A stretch of 64,000 nt of DNA. Origin: an uncultured Actinomycetes bacterium. Its GTDB lineage: Bacteria; Actinomycetota; Actinomycetes; Nanopelagicales; Nanopelagicaceae. This document shows positions 1-7,004 of this stretch, in pieces (position 1 is the first letter of the stretch; every line of letters starts with the position of its first letter). The notes beneath the pieces were generated by a model. That model was not told the DNA's origin. It did not search any database and worked only from the letters and a program-made list of their open reading frames with translations. The stretch is from positions 1-64,000 of the forward strand of contig CAILSO010000010.1 in assembly GCA_903836945.1 (NCBI GenBank). Reading direction: 5' to 3'. A program made the translations under genes and the position numbers.

Positions 1-1
1 G

Positions 2-172
2 ACGATGTATCCAGTAGTTCCGGATTACATCAAGTATCCAAATACCGGGCGAAGCCTTAGTGACACATTTGGCGAGATTGGACTTGCCGGCCACTGGATT
101 AAGGCGCTACTTCACTACATGTTCATTTACAAAGCCAAGGCCTTGCCGGGCTGGTCGAAGATTCCGGAATAG
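2..172 (+). CDS. C-terminal end of an FAD/NAD(P) oxidoreductase, possibly sulfide:quinone reductase (partial)
   Basis: The frame is open from the window edge to a TAG at 170-172, giving the last 56 residues of a protein that starts outside the window. The tail is rich in aromatic and basic residues (LLHYMFIYKAKALPGW followed by SKIPE). I associate this ending with membrane-attached sulfide:quinone-reductase-like flavoproteins, from memory and without an alignment. No catalytic Cys or nucleotide motif lies in the visible part. The genes downstream (CstR-like regulator, CoA-disulfide reductase with rhodanese, thioredoxin) fit a sulfide or persulfide role. The next gene starts ten bases downstream with a good ribosome site, so the two are probably co-transcribed. 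The family call is tentative; that it is a real coding end is fairly sure. Confidence 0.5.
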   Translation, partial: TMYPVVPDYIKYPNTGRSLSDTFGEIGLAGHWIKALLHYMFIYKAKALPGWSKIPE

Positions 173-181
173 GAGAGAAAT

Positions 182-328
182 ATGGATAACGCAAACGAAA
201 GCATTGCTCATGCACCGCTTCCAACATCAAAAACTTTGCGAGCCCGAAAGAATTTGATTATCCAATTCTGGAGATTTGCCGCTATCAATTTGAAAATGTT
301 AAAAATGATTCGAAAGGGACATCACTGA
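182..328 (+). CDS. 48-residue basic conserved small protein
   Basis: ATG at 182 follows a good ribosome site (aggagag at 171-177), and the TGA stop overlaps the ATG of the next gene (TGATG), so it is translationally coupled to the regulator. The peptide has a polar N-terminus, a basic stretch (LRARKN) and an amphipathic or membrane-associating segment (LIIQFWRFAAINLKMLKM), ending in RKGHH. I recall short actinobacterial proteins of this shape next to CsoR-like genes but know no function. It may anchor or assist the flavoprotein encoded just upstream; that is inference from position only. Confidence 0.6.
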   Translation: MDNANESIAHAPLPTSKTLRARKNLIIQFWRFAAINLKMLKMIRKGHH

Positions 329-621
329 TGGTTGCCGCAAAGAAGAACCCCACACATGTACTTTCAGACCAAGATCAGCTGGAAGCAATCGCAAAACGTA
401 TTAAGCGCGCCCAAGGTCAATTAGGCGCAGTGGCTCGGATGCTTGAAGAAGGTCGAAATTGCGATGAGATCATCACTCAGATGTCAGCAGTGAGCAAAGC
501 AGTGAATACCGCCGCCTTTACTTTGATATCAGCAAGTCTGAAAGAGTGCATCGTCGACAATAAGAATAATTCCGATGCAGTTACCGAAAAACTTCAAAAA
601 CTATTTCTCAGTCTCGCATAA
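328..621 (+). CDS. CsoR/CstR-family transcriptional regulator, persulfide-sensor-like
   Basis: 97 residues, the usual length of this all-helical DNA-binding family. The hallmark RIKRAQGQLGAVARML with EEGRNCDEI follows at residues 24-49. The family's two conserved cysteines are present at C45 and C74 with the canonical 29-residue spacing. The copper-ligand His of CsoR, four residues before the second Cys, is Ser70 here. Loss of this His with both cysteines kept is the pattern of CstR-type sensors that form di- or trisulfide bridges with persulfides. The downstream CoA-disulfide reductase/rhodanese and thioredoxin genes support a sulfur-responsive repressor rather than a copper one. The target operator should lie upstream of the operon, outside the window. 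Confidence 0.85.
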   Translation: MVAAKKNPTHVLSDQDQLEAIAKRIKRAQGQLGAVARMLEEGRNCDEIITQMSAVSKAVNTAAFTLISASLKECIVDNKNNSDAVTEKLQKLFLSLA

Positions 622-622
622 A

Positions 623-2260
623 GTGCGCATTGTCATTGTCGGAGGAGTCGCTGGCGGAATGTCAGCGGCTACTCGAATGCGTCGTCTAAACGCCGATGCA
701 GAAATCATCGTTCTGGAAAAGAGCGGGTACGTCTCGTACGCCAATTGTGGATTGCCTTATTACATCGGCGGAGTAATCACTGATGAGAGTGCACTGCTAC
801 TTCAAACACCTGAAAGCCTGCATAAGCGCTTTCGTTTAGATGTACGTGTAGGTAGCGAAGTAACTGCCATTGATGCCGCGACCAAGACTGTGACCGTTAA
901 GGGAATTACCGATCAGACTTACGAACTTACTTACGACAAATTGATTCTCTCTCCTGGTGCAACTCCTGTGAAGCCACCCATTCCTGGTGCTGAGCGAGCA
1001 ATGACTCTTCGCACTGTAGAAGATGTGAAAGCAATGTTTAGCGCTGTATCAGGTAAGCCTAAGACTGCGGTTGTTATTGGCGGCGGATTTATTGGAGTTG
1101 AAATTGCCGAAAATCTCATTCACCAAGGAATCAAAACTTCCCTTGTAGAAGCTTTGCCCCAAGTTTTAGCGCCATTAGATCCTGAGATGGCCCACATCGT
1201 TCATGATGAAATGCGTAACAAAGGACTCGATCTTTACCTCGCAAATGGCGTGAAAGAGATTGGGACAAGTGATGTCACGCTCGCTGACGGCACAGTTCTC
1301 GCCGGAGAAATCGTGATCATGGCGATTGGTGTTCGTCCAGATACAACTTTGGCGAAAATGGCCGGCCTCACCATAGGTGAGCGTGGCGGTATCACAGTTA
1401 ACGACCACAACCAAACATCACATCCAGATATTTATGCAATCGGGGATGCTGTTGAGAAGCGCGACGCCATTGATAGCGAAGCAACCTTGGTTCCATTAGC
1501 CAACCTTGCTAATCGTCACGGTCGCACCGTAGCTGATCACATTGCGGGCCGCTCGGTACGAGTTGTTCCAACTATTGGAACTGCGATTGTAAAAGTCTTC
1601 GATTTGGCAATCGGTACAACTGGCTGGAACGAGAAGCGATTGACTGCAGCTGGTCGAGATTTCCTAGCCATCCACACTCATCCAAGTTCTCATGCAGGGT
1701 ATTACCCTGATGCAAAACAGATGTCACTCAAATTACTTGTTGATCCAAAGAGTGGAAAGATTTTTGGTGCACAAGGCGTTGGTCGTGATGGAGTTGATAA
1801 GAGAATCGATGTCATTGCTACGGCAATGCGAGGTGGAATCACCGCCCCAGAATTAGCTGATCTTGAATTGGCCTACGCGCCCCCATTTGGAAGTGCGAAA
1901 GATCCAGTAAATATGCTGGGTTATGTTGCTGAAAATTTAATTTCAGGACTGACCAAGAGTGTTCAGTGGAGTGATGTCGAACGCCTTCAAAATGAAGGTT
2001 ACGGAATTATCGATGTCAGAAGTGCTGCTGAATTTGAACGCGGAACAATTCCAGGTGCAGTAAATATTTCAGTCGATGAGCTTCGTGAGCGAATTGCTGA
2101 AGTGCCACAGAAGAAATTGATCGTGACTTGCCAAGTCGGGCAACGCGGTCATACCGCATCTGTTTTGCTGCGCGAATTAGGCCACGAAGCATTCAATCTC
2201 GATGGCGGATACCTCACTTGGAGTCGCTCGCCAGCAAATCTTCAATCATTAAAGAAATAA
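623..2260 (+). CDS. CoA-disulfide reductase / NAD(P)H-dependent persulfide reductase fused to rhodanese
   Basis: 545 residues from GTG 623, one base after the regulator's TAA. The frame stays open upstream to 575, but that would overlap the regulator by 47 bases, and translation from 623 begins directly with the FAD-binding MRIVIVGGVAGGMSAA. Pyridine-nucleotide-disulfide oxidoreductase domains cover about residues 1-430. The single redox Cys (C42) lies in SYANCGLP, the CoA-disulfide reductase signature, and a second Rossmann motif (VVIGGGFIGVE) follows. A C-terminal rhodanese domain (about 450-540) has the active Cys near residue 503 in CQVGQRG. CoADR-rhodanese fusions reduce CoA or glutathione persulfides and polysulfides, which fits the CstR-like regulator before it. 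Confidence 0.9.
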   Translation: MRIVIVGGVAGGMSAATRMRRLNADAEIIVLEKSGYVSYANCGLPYYIGGVITDESALLLQTPESLHKRFRLDVRVGSEVTAIDAATKTVTVKGITDQTYELTYDKLILSPGATPVKPPIPGAERAMTLRTVEDVKAMFSAVSGKPKTAVVIGGGFIGVEIAENLIHQGIKTSLVEALPQVLAPLDPEMAHIVHDEMRNKGLDLYLANGVKEIGTSDVTLADGTVLAGEIVIMAIGVRPDTTLAKMAGLTIGERGGITVNDHNQTSHPDIYAIGDAVEKRDAIDSEATLVPLANLANRHGRTVADHIAGRSVRVVPTIGTAIVKVFDLAIGTTGWNEKRLTAAGRDFLAIHTHPSSHAGYYPDAKQMSLKLLVDPKSGKIFGAQGVGRDGVDKRIDVIATAMRGGITAPELADLELAYAPPFGSAKDPVNMLGYVAENLISGLTKSVQWSDVERLQNEGYGIIDVRSAAEFERGTIPGAVNISVDELRERIAEVPQKKLIVTCQVGQRGHTASVLLRELGHEAFNLDGGYLTWSRSPANLQSLKK

Positions 2261-2284
2261 CTACTACGAGAGAAGGATAGAAAT

Positions 2285-2455
2285 ATGTGCAGCAGAACTA
2301 CCTGCCGTAAGTGCGGAAAACCAACTTGGTCCGGTTGCGGAAACCATGTCGAGCAAGCTCTCAAGGGCGTTGCAAAGAAAGACCGTTGCCAAGGACATCA
2401 GAATGATCCGAAAGAGCCAGGCTTCTTCTCTAAACTATTCAGTAAGAAAGCATAA
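2285..2455 (+). CDS. 56-residue Cys-rich small protein (CxxCGKxTWSGCGxH family), copy 1
   Basis: ATG 2285 follows an agaagga ribosome site. The peptide starts MCSRTTCRKCGKPTW and contains SGCGNHVEQAL, then a further Cys and His (DRCQGH) and a basic tail (FFSKLFSKKA). The paired CxxC and CG(N)H, with the later C..H, looks like a small zinc-binding knuckle; that is inference. Similar short actinobacterial proteins are known to me only as hypothetical. It lies between the CoA-disulfide reductase and thioredoxin genes and is clearly paralogous to the next gene. Confidence 0.75.
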   Translation: MCSRTTCRKCGKPTWSGCGNHVEQALKGVAKKDRCQGHQNDPKEPGFFSKLFSKKA

Positions 2456-2466
2456 GGAGACCACTA

Positions 2467-2616
2467 ATGTGCAGTGCAGTTCGATGCGATAAATGCGGAA
2501 AAGCAACTTGGTCTGGCTGTGGCCAGCATATTGAAGAAGCGCTTGCTCCTTTTGGCGAAGATCAACGCTGTAAATGCGATGCCGAACTCTCTTCATGGGT
2601 GCCAGGCCAAAAATAA
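2467..2616 (+). CDS. 49-residue Cys-rich small protein (CxxCGKxTWSGCGxH family), copy 2
   Basis: ATG 2467 follows aaggaga. The protein repeats the plan of its neighbour: MCSAVRCDKCGKATW, then SGCGQHIEEAL, then QRCKCD. Both copies share CxxCGK-TWSGCG-H-E-AL, so this is a tandem duplication that has diverged outside the motif. The stop TAA ends at 2616 and the thioredoxin ATG follows at once at 2617, so the three genes are tightly coupled. A metal-binding or thiol-relay role in the sulfur operon is possible but unproven. Confidence 0.75.
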   Translation: MCSAVRCDKCGKATWSGCGQHIEEALAPFGEDQRCKCDAELSSWVPGQK

Positions 2617-2994
2617 ATGGCAGCGCTAAATGTAAAGAGTGAAGAGTTCGAATCTATCGCTCTCAAAGATGGAATCGTCTTCGTCGATTTCTGGGCTGAA
2701 TGGTGTGGACCATGCAAAATGTTTGGTCCCATTTTCGAAGCGGCATCCGAAAAGCATCCGGAATTCACTTTTGCGAAAGTGGATACCGAAGCCGAGCAGC
2801 AATTAGCTGCGGCCGCAGGAATCACCTCAATTCCAACTTTGATGGCATTTCGCGACGGCATCCTTGTCTTTAGAGAAGCTGGCGCTCTGCCCGCTCCCGC
2901 TTTTGATCAATTGATTGCGGCAATCCAGGACATTGATATGGACGACGTCCGCAAGCAAATTGCAGAAGAGGAATCAAAGAAAATTGCAGAATAA
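2617..2994 (+). CDS. Thioredoxin
   Basis: 125 residues with the canonical redox site WCGPCK (W29, C30, C33), the preceding VDFWAEW strand and the cis-Pro segment SIPTLMAF. It is a cytoplasmic dithiol reductant; no signal peptide is seen. It carries a 15-20 residue acidic/basic helical tail (VRKQIAEEESKK) beyond the usual fold of about 105 residues. The start directly abuts the stop of the preceding Cys-rich gene. In this operon it may reduce persulfidated or disulfide products of the rhodanese/CoA-disulfide reductase, by inference from position. Confidence 0.92.
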   Translation: MAALNVKSEEFESIALKDGIVFVDFWAEWCGPCKMFGPIFEAASEKHPEFTFAKVDTEAEQQLAAAAGITSIPTLMAFRDGILVFREAGALPAPAFDQLIAAIQDIDMDDVRKQIAEEESKKIAE

Positions 2995-3766
2995 ATCCGG
3001 AGATCTTTGGCGTTCCGAGCTAGCTAAATGGGCAATACCCCAAGAAATTCTCGATCAAGCGCCAACGAACCCTTGGATTCATCCCCCTGCAATGTTTCAA
3101 ATTCCCGACGTGATTGAAGATTCACCGTCACATCAACGTGCGCGCGAAATTCTTGGCCCTGATTCATCTGTATTAGATATCGGTTGTGGCGGCGGCATTG
3201 CTGCCTTCGCTTTAACTCCACCGGCAACTCACGTTATTGGCGTTGATCATCAACCCGAAATGCTGACTATGTTTGCAGAAAACGCAGCAGCTCGCGGAGT
3301 CACAAGTGAAACAATCGATGGATTCTGGCCGGAAGTGGAAGATGAAACTCCAACCGCCGACGTCGCGATGGCGCATCACGTTGTCTACAACGTCCAAAAT
3401 ATTGAAGATTTTTTAATCGCACTTAATTCACATGCGACCAAGCGCGTAGTTCTTGAATTTCCTCAGCGCCACCCGTTAAATGCGGCAGCACCGTTATGGA
3501 AACATTTTTGGAATTTGGATCGCCCTACTGGTCCGGCGCCAGAATTACTTATGAAAGTACTCGCTGAACTTGGTTTTGATGCAAAGATAGAATATTGGGA
3601 AGGGCGAATGCGTGAAGAGCCCAACCTTGAATCGGAAGCGCACTTCTCACGAATACGTCTCTGCCTGCCAGAATCACGCGAAGGTGAGATGCTGGAATTT
3701 CTCAAGCAAACTCCAAAGAAGAAGATTCGCGAACTTGCGACTGTCTGGTGGGATGTGTCCCACTAG
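2984..3766 (+). CDS. Class I SAM-dependent methyltransferase
   Basis: The SAM-binding motif I is VLDIGCGGGIAAFAL, followed by the acidic residue of motif II in VIGVDHQPEML. I place the start at TTG 2984, inside the end of thioredoxin (11-base overlap), because gaagagga precedes it and the N-terminal WRSELAKWAIPQEIL segment looks conserved; ATG 3092 would remove it. About 260 residues. The substrate cannot be read from the sequence. It closes the sulfur operon, but co-transcription does not prove a sulfur role. Confidence 0.8.
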   Translation: MQNKSGDLWRSELAKWAIPQEILDQAPTNPWIHPPAMFQIPDVIEDSPSHQRAREILGPDSSVLDIGCGGGIAAFALTPPATHVIGVDHQPEMLTMFAENAAARGVTSETIDGFWPEVEDETPTADVAMAHHVVYNVQNIEDFLIALNSHATKRVVLEFPQRHPLNAAAPLWKHFWNLDRPTGPAPELLMKVLAELGFDAKIEYWEGRMREEPNLESEAHFSRIRLCLPESREGEMLEFLKQTPKKKIRELATVWWDVSH

Positions 3767-4146
3767 ACAAGCTTTCGACTGGAAATTTAATGCCACAAGG
3801 TCAACACTCGTATTAGCGATTCATTCTGAATTAGAAGATGTGAGGAAGTGGTTCCCATTAAGGCACTCCGATTGATGGCATGGAAGTCCCAAGCTGAATT
3901 TGGAAGTATCGGAGAGCTAGGACCCTTTCCAAATTGTGGCACAACAAGAATCGAAAATAACAAAATGTCCACACCCGTGAGTCATATAACCGAACCAACA
4001 TGTGCCGACTCAAACAATAGCTCCAATTTATCTGCTAAAAATACTTTTGATTCCGCATTTAAATTCCTCTGCGATTTCTCCTGCAATTATCCAAACTCTT
4101 GATGCTGAGGTATGAGAGCAGTGTCATAAATGGGCCTTCTAGCAAG
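3767..4146 (+). other. Long intergenic stretch without a convincing gene
   Basis: About 380 bases between the methyltransferase stop and the -10-like box of the next gene, long for this packed window. Short open frames exist on both strands (for example 3848-4102 +), but none has a ribosome site, family motif or coding-like composition I can defend. A frame at 3768-3875 (QAFDWKFNATRSTLV...) reads like possible decayed coding sequence. A small RNA or gene remnant is possible; I see no clear hairpin terminator. Confidence 0.4.
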
Positions 4147-4152
4147 TAGGCT
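4147..4152 (+). promoter_or_regulatory. -10-like box of a leaderless start (fprA)
   Basis: TAGGCT lies exactly six bases before GTG 4159. This spacing recurs at many starts in the window and supports GTG 4159 over the in-frame TTG 4153 and GTG 4156. Confidence 0.6.
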
Positions 4153-4158
4153 TTGGTG

Positions 4159-5439
4159 GTGATTCAATACAAGGTTGCAATCGTTGGCGCTGGCCCAGCG
4201 GGTTACTTCACTGCCCAGGCACTCCAAAATGCATCTAATCATGAGCGCTCTTTCGCAATCGATTTAATCGAACGCCTGCCAACCCCTTGGGGTCTGGTTC
4301 GCTCTGGCGTTGCACCCGATCATCCAAAGATTAAGACTGTGGCAAAGGTATTTGAAAAAGTTGCAGCAGATCCCAACTTTAGATTATTTGCAAATGTTGA
4401 ATTAGGCAGAGATCTGGAATTAGCAGATTTAATTGATAGATATGACGCCGTAGTTCTCTGCACTGGTTCAACTAAGGGTAAGAAACTTGGGATACCTGGT
4501 GAGGATCTAGCAAACTCAATTTCAGCAGCGGAATTTGTGCCTTGGTATAACGCCCATCCAGATTTTGCAGATTTCAACATAGATTTATCCGGCAAAGTAG
4601 CAGTAGTAATTGGCGCCGGAAATGTTGCTATGGACTGCGCACGAATGTTGGCCGTTGAAGCACATGAATTGGATTCAACAGACACAGCTGAACATGCGCT
4701 AACAAAATTGCACGATAGTGAGATAAAGAAAGTATTTATTACGGCAAGACGTGGCGCGGAACATGCTGCCTTTACTTCGCCAGAACTTCGCGATCTACCA
4801 AAACTTGAGCACACCGATGTTTATATAAATCAAGATGATATTGACCTTGCGCAGACTCGGGCTGCTGCCGAAGCAGAGATCGAAAAGCACGTTGCGAGCA
4901 ATCTTGAAGCTATGCGATTAATCGCTGAGAGCACTAAATCTGGCAATGAAAAGTCAATGCACTTTCTCTTCCAGCACACTCCGAAGGAGATTGTCGGTTC
5001 AGGCAAAGTTGAGGCCGTTCTCTTTGAAACACCAAATGGCGAAGTACGAATCGATTGCGATTTGGTTATAACCGCAATTGGGTATGAGTCAGTGCCATAT
5101 GTAGGTGTGGAATTTGAAAAGGGAAAGATTAAAAACACCGATGGCCGGATTGGTAATTCAAATGTTTATACCGTCGGATGGGCCAAGCGCGGGCCTTCAG
5201 GCGTTATCGGGACAAATAAGAGCGATGCCTCTGATGTAGTTGAAATCTTGCTTAGCAATCTAGAGCACCCGAAAAACTTAGGCGATGTGACGCAACTCTT
5301 GAACTCTGATCATCTAGTGGTTGATCAAAATTATTGGCAACGTATCAATGAAGCCGAGACCAAAGCCGGGGAAGCGGTAGGTAAACCCCGCATAAAAGGC
5401 ACCACAGTCGCCTCATTACTGAATTTGGGAGGGCTCTAG
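4159..5439 (+). CDS. fprA: Ferredoxin/adrenodoxin-type NADP+ reductase
   Basis: 426 residues from GTG 4159. An FAD-binding motif VAIVGAGPAGYFTAQAL is at the N-terminus, then RSGVAPDHPKIK, typical of the adrenodoxin-reductase branch, then the NADP-binding VAVVIGAGNVAMDCAR. A C-terminal segment VGWAKRGPSGVIGTNKSDA is also diagnostic. The enzyme passes electrons between NADPH and ferredoxin. It is a cytoplasmic flavoprotein, complete at the family's usual length (about 450). It stands alone between the long gap and tRNA-Arg; a leaderless promoter box precedes it. Confidence 0.92.
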   Translation: MIQYKVAIVGAGPAGYFTAQALQNASNHERSFAIDLIERLPTPWGLVRSGVAPDHPKIKTVAKVFEKVAADPNFRLFANVELGRDLELADLIDRYDAVVLCTGSTKGKKLGIPGEDLANSISAAEFVPWYNAHPDFADFNIDLSGKVAVVIGAGNVAMDCARMLAVEAHELDSTDTAEHALTKLHDSEIKKVFITARRGAEHAAFTSPELRDLPKLEHTDVYINQDDIDLAQTRAAAEAEIEKHVASNLEAMRLIAESTKSGNEKSMHFLFQHTPKEIVGSGKVEAVLFETPNGEVRIDCDLVITAIGYESVPYVGVEFEKGKIKNTDGRIGNSNVYTVGWAKRGPSGVIGTNKSDASDVVEILLSNLEHPKNLGDVTQLLNSDHLVVDQNYWQRINEAETKAGEAVGKPRIKGTTVASLLNLGGL

Positions 5440-5476
5440 GTTGCAGGTAGGATTACCGAGTTAAACCGAATAACCA

Positions 5477-5552
5477 GCGCTTGTAGCTCAACGGATAGAG
5501 CATCTGACTACGGATCAGAAGGTTAGGGGTTCGAATCCCTTCAAGCGCACCA
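5477..5552 (+). tRNA. tRNA-Arg(ACG), 3' half reconstituted by an integrated element
   Basis: The cloverleaf is complete. The acceptor stem GCGCTTG pairs with CAAGCGC, the anticodon stem is TCTGA/TCAGA and its loop CTACGGA gives anticodon ACG (Arg, CGN after A-to-I editing). The T arm is AGGGG TTCGAAT CCCTT. CCA is encoded at 5550-5552. From 5506 on the sequence is shared with a second copy at 8549-8593, so it is the attachment site of the element downstream; in the distal copy the 3' end reads CACATAG, without an encoded CCA. Confidence 0.96.
5506..5550 (+). repeat. attL core (tRNA-Arg 3' half)
   Basis: 45 bp identical to 8549-8593. It runs from the anticodon stem through the acceptor stem to the first bases after the discriminator. 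Identity ends at 5551, where this copy continues with the encoded CCA and the other does not. Confidence 0.93.
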
Positions 5553-5616
5553 TATAAATGCAGGTCACACGCTGTATCTACTAAAAATCTCTTCTGATTT
5601 CTTTCTATTTATTTAG

Positions 5617-5640
5617 TTTTGCTAACACTTTGCTAACAGG
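5617..5640 (+). repeat. Candidate integrase arm-type sites, left
   Basis: Two direct copies of TTTGCTAACA lie side by side just after the integrase stop. A near-identical pair is present near attR at 8413-8433. Paired short direct repeats flanking the att core are typical of tyrosine-integrase arm-binding sites; the function is inferred. Confidence 0.5.
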
Positions 5641-5644
5641 CGGT

Positions 5645-6511
5645 TTATTCAACAGCCTTTGCGAATACAAGCGAGACATTAATTGCTTGGTCTGCGTCTA
5701 TGTGGGCGTAAGTCTTTGCCGTAACCATAGGGTCGCGGTGACCTAAGCGGTGAGCCACAATGTGAAGCGGAGTTCCAGCCTTGAGCAACTGCGTAGCGTG
5801 GAAGTGTCTAAGGTCGTGGAAGCGTTGCTCCGGCAGATTCACTCGGTTCTTAATCTTTGTGAATAACTGAGTGGGAGTCCCGTAGTAAATCGGTTCTCCA
5901 AACTCTGTTGCAAAGATGTAGCCGGTTTCATTCCAGAGGCTTCCAGCCCGTATGCGTTCTTCTAACTGACGCTTTCTGTGCTCTCTTAAGATTTCCACCG
6001 TTTCGGGATCAAGAGAGATTGTGCGCCTTCCTTCGCCACCTTTCGTAGAAGATTGAACGACACTTTCACCTCGAACAATTAGACGGTTCTTCGAGATAAC
6101 AAGTGAGCGATTCTCGAAATCAAGGTCGCTCCATTTTAAGGCGAGCAATTCGCCTTTTCTTGCACCTGTGTAAACCGCTAGACGGTAAATCGCAAAGAGA
6201 CGATGTGCGCTCGCTTCTGTAAGAAATGCTCGCACTTGTTCAGGAGAAAACGGCTCATTTACCTTTTTGTCATTCTTTGGGACAGGAACGCCCTTTGCAA
6301 CATTCTTTGGAATGATGCCTTCTACATCAACAGCGTAAGCGAGCGCATTTTTCAGCACCGCGCCAATGTATTCAACAGTCCTTCCAGATAGTTTTTCTCC
6401 CCTAGCACCGCCATTCTCAGAAAGTTCCCGATACATCTTCGCGACATCTGCCGGGCGCAACCTTGCAATCGGCATCTTCCCAAGTCTCGGAATAATGTAA
6501 GAATCAATCAT
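5645..6511 (-). pseudogene. Phage-type tyrosine recombinase (integrase), 5'-truncated
   Basis: 288 residues hold part of the SAM-like core-binding domain and the whole catalytic domain: Arg in YTGARKGELLALKW, the HDLRHFHATQLL box (H..R), and GHRDPMVTAKTYAH with the Tyr nucleophile. Full-length relatives have about 70-100 more N-terminal residues (arm-binding domain and start of the core-binding domain). Here the reading begins at [11 protein letters not shown] and a stop lies four codons upstream. Just beyond it the purH-derived sequence starts, so the gene is broken at that junction. It reads toward tRNA-Arg. A shortened product without arm binding is possible, but recombination activity is doubtful. 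Confidence 0.88.
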
Positions 6512-6525
6512 TCGCGCCGAGCACT

Positions 6526-6990
6526 AACGAACTTCGACCTATCTCTGGTGGGCTGTTGATTCAAGGGGTGGACGCGGTTGATGCCGATGGCGATGATGCA
6601 ACGAATTGGAAGCAAGTATCGGGAGATCCCGTTTCACCAGACGTTTTGAAGGATCTTGTCTTCGCATGGCGCGCAGTCCGCGCAGTGAAGAGCAACGCAA
6701 TTCTTCTCGCCCACAATGGCGCGTCAGTTGGCGTTGGAATGGGTCAGGTCAACCGCGTTGATTCTGCTCGTCTCGCTGTCAGTCGTGCCGGAGATCGCAG
6801 CAAGGCGAGCGTGGCTGCAAGTGACGCGTTCTTCCCGTTCGCCGATGGACTGCAGATCTTGCTCGACGCAGGTGTTGCCGCAGTCGTTCAGCCAGGTGGA
6901 AGCGTGCGTGACGAAGAAGTTATCACAGCCGCCAAGGCAGCAAATGTTCCAATGTTTATGACGGGCGTACGCCACTTCTCGCACGCGTAA
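6526..6990 (+). pseudogene. purH: 3' fragment of purH (AICAR transformylase/IMP cyclohydrolase)
   Basis: About 155 residues match the extreme C-terminal part of the AICAR transformylase domain: [65 protein letters not shown] and the terminal [10 protein letters not shown] complete PurH has over 500 residues, so two thirds of the gene, including the whole cyclohydrolase domain, is missing. There is no ribosome site or proper start; the in-frame TTG 6556 is only a formal one. Its bases look GC-richer than the surrounding genes, suggesting an outside origin. It begins right at the broken 5' end of the integrase gene. Confidence 0.9.
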
Positions 6991-7004
6991 GGCACACTTG
7001 GCGT

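Noticed and set aside
60-257. Open frame of 65 codons on the plus strand
   Set aside because: It covers the end of the flavoprotein and the start of the 48-residue gene in another frame; no ribosome site or sensible composition.
3848-4102. 84-codon open frame in the long gap before fprA
   Set aside because: No ribosome site, no -10 spacing and no recognisable motif; composition looks random.
4320-4814. 164-codon minus-strand open frame inside fprA
   Set aside because: Antisense shadow of a well-supported flavoprotein gene; Ser/Ala-rich as expected from complementing coding sequence.
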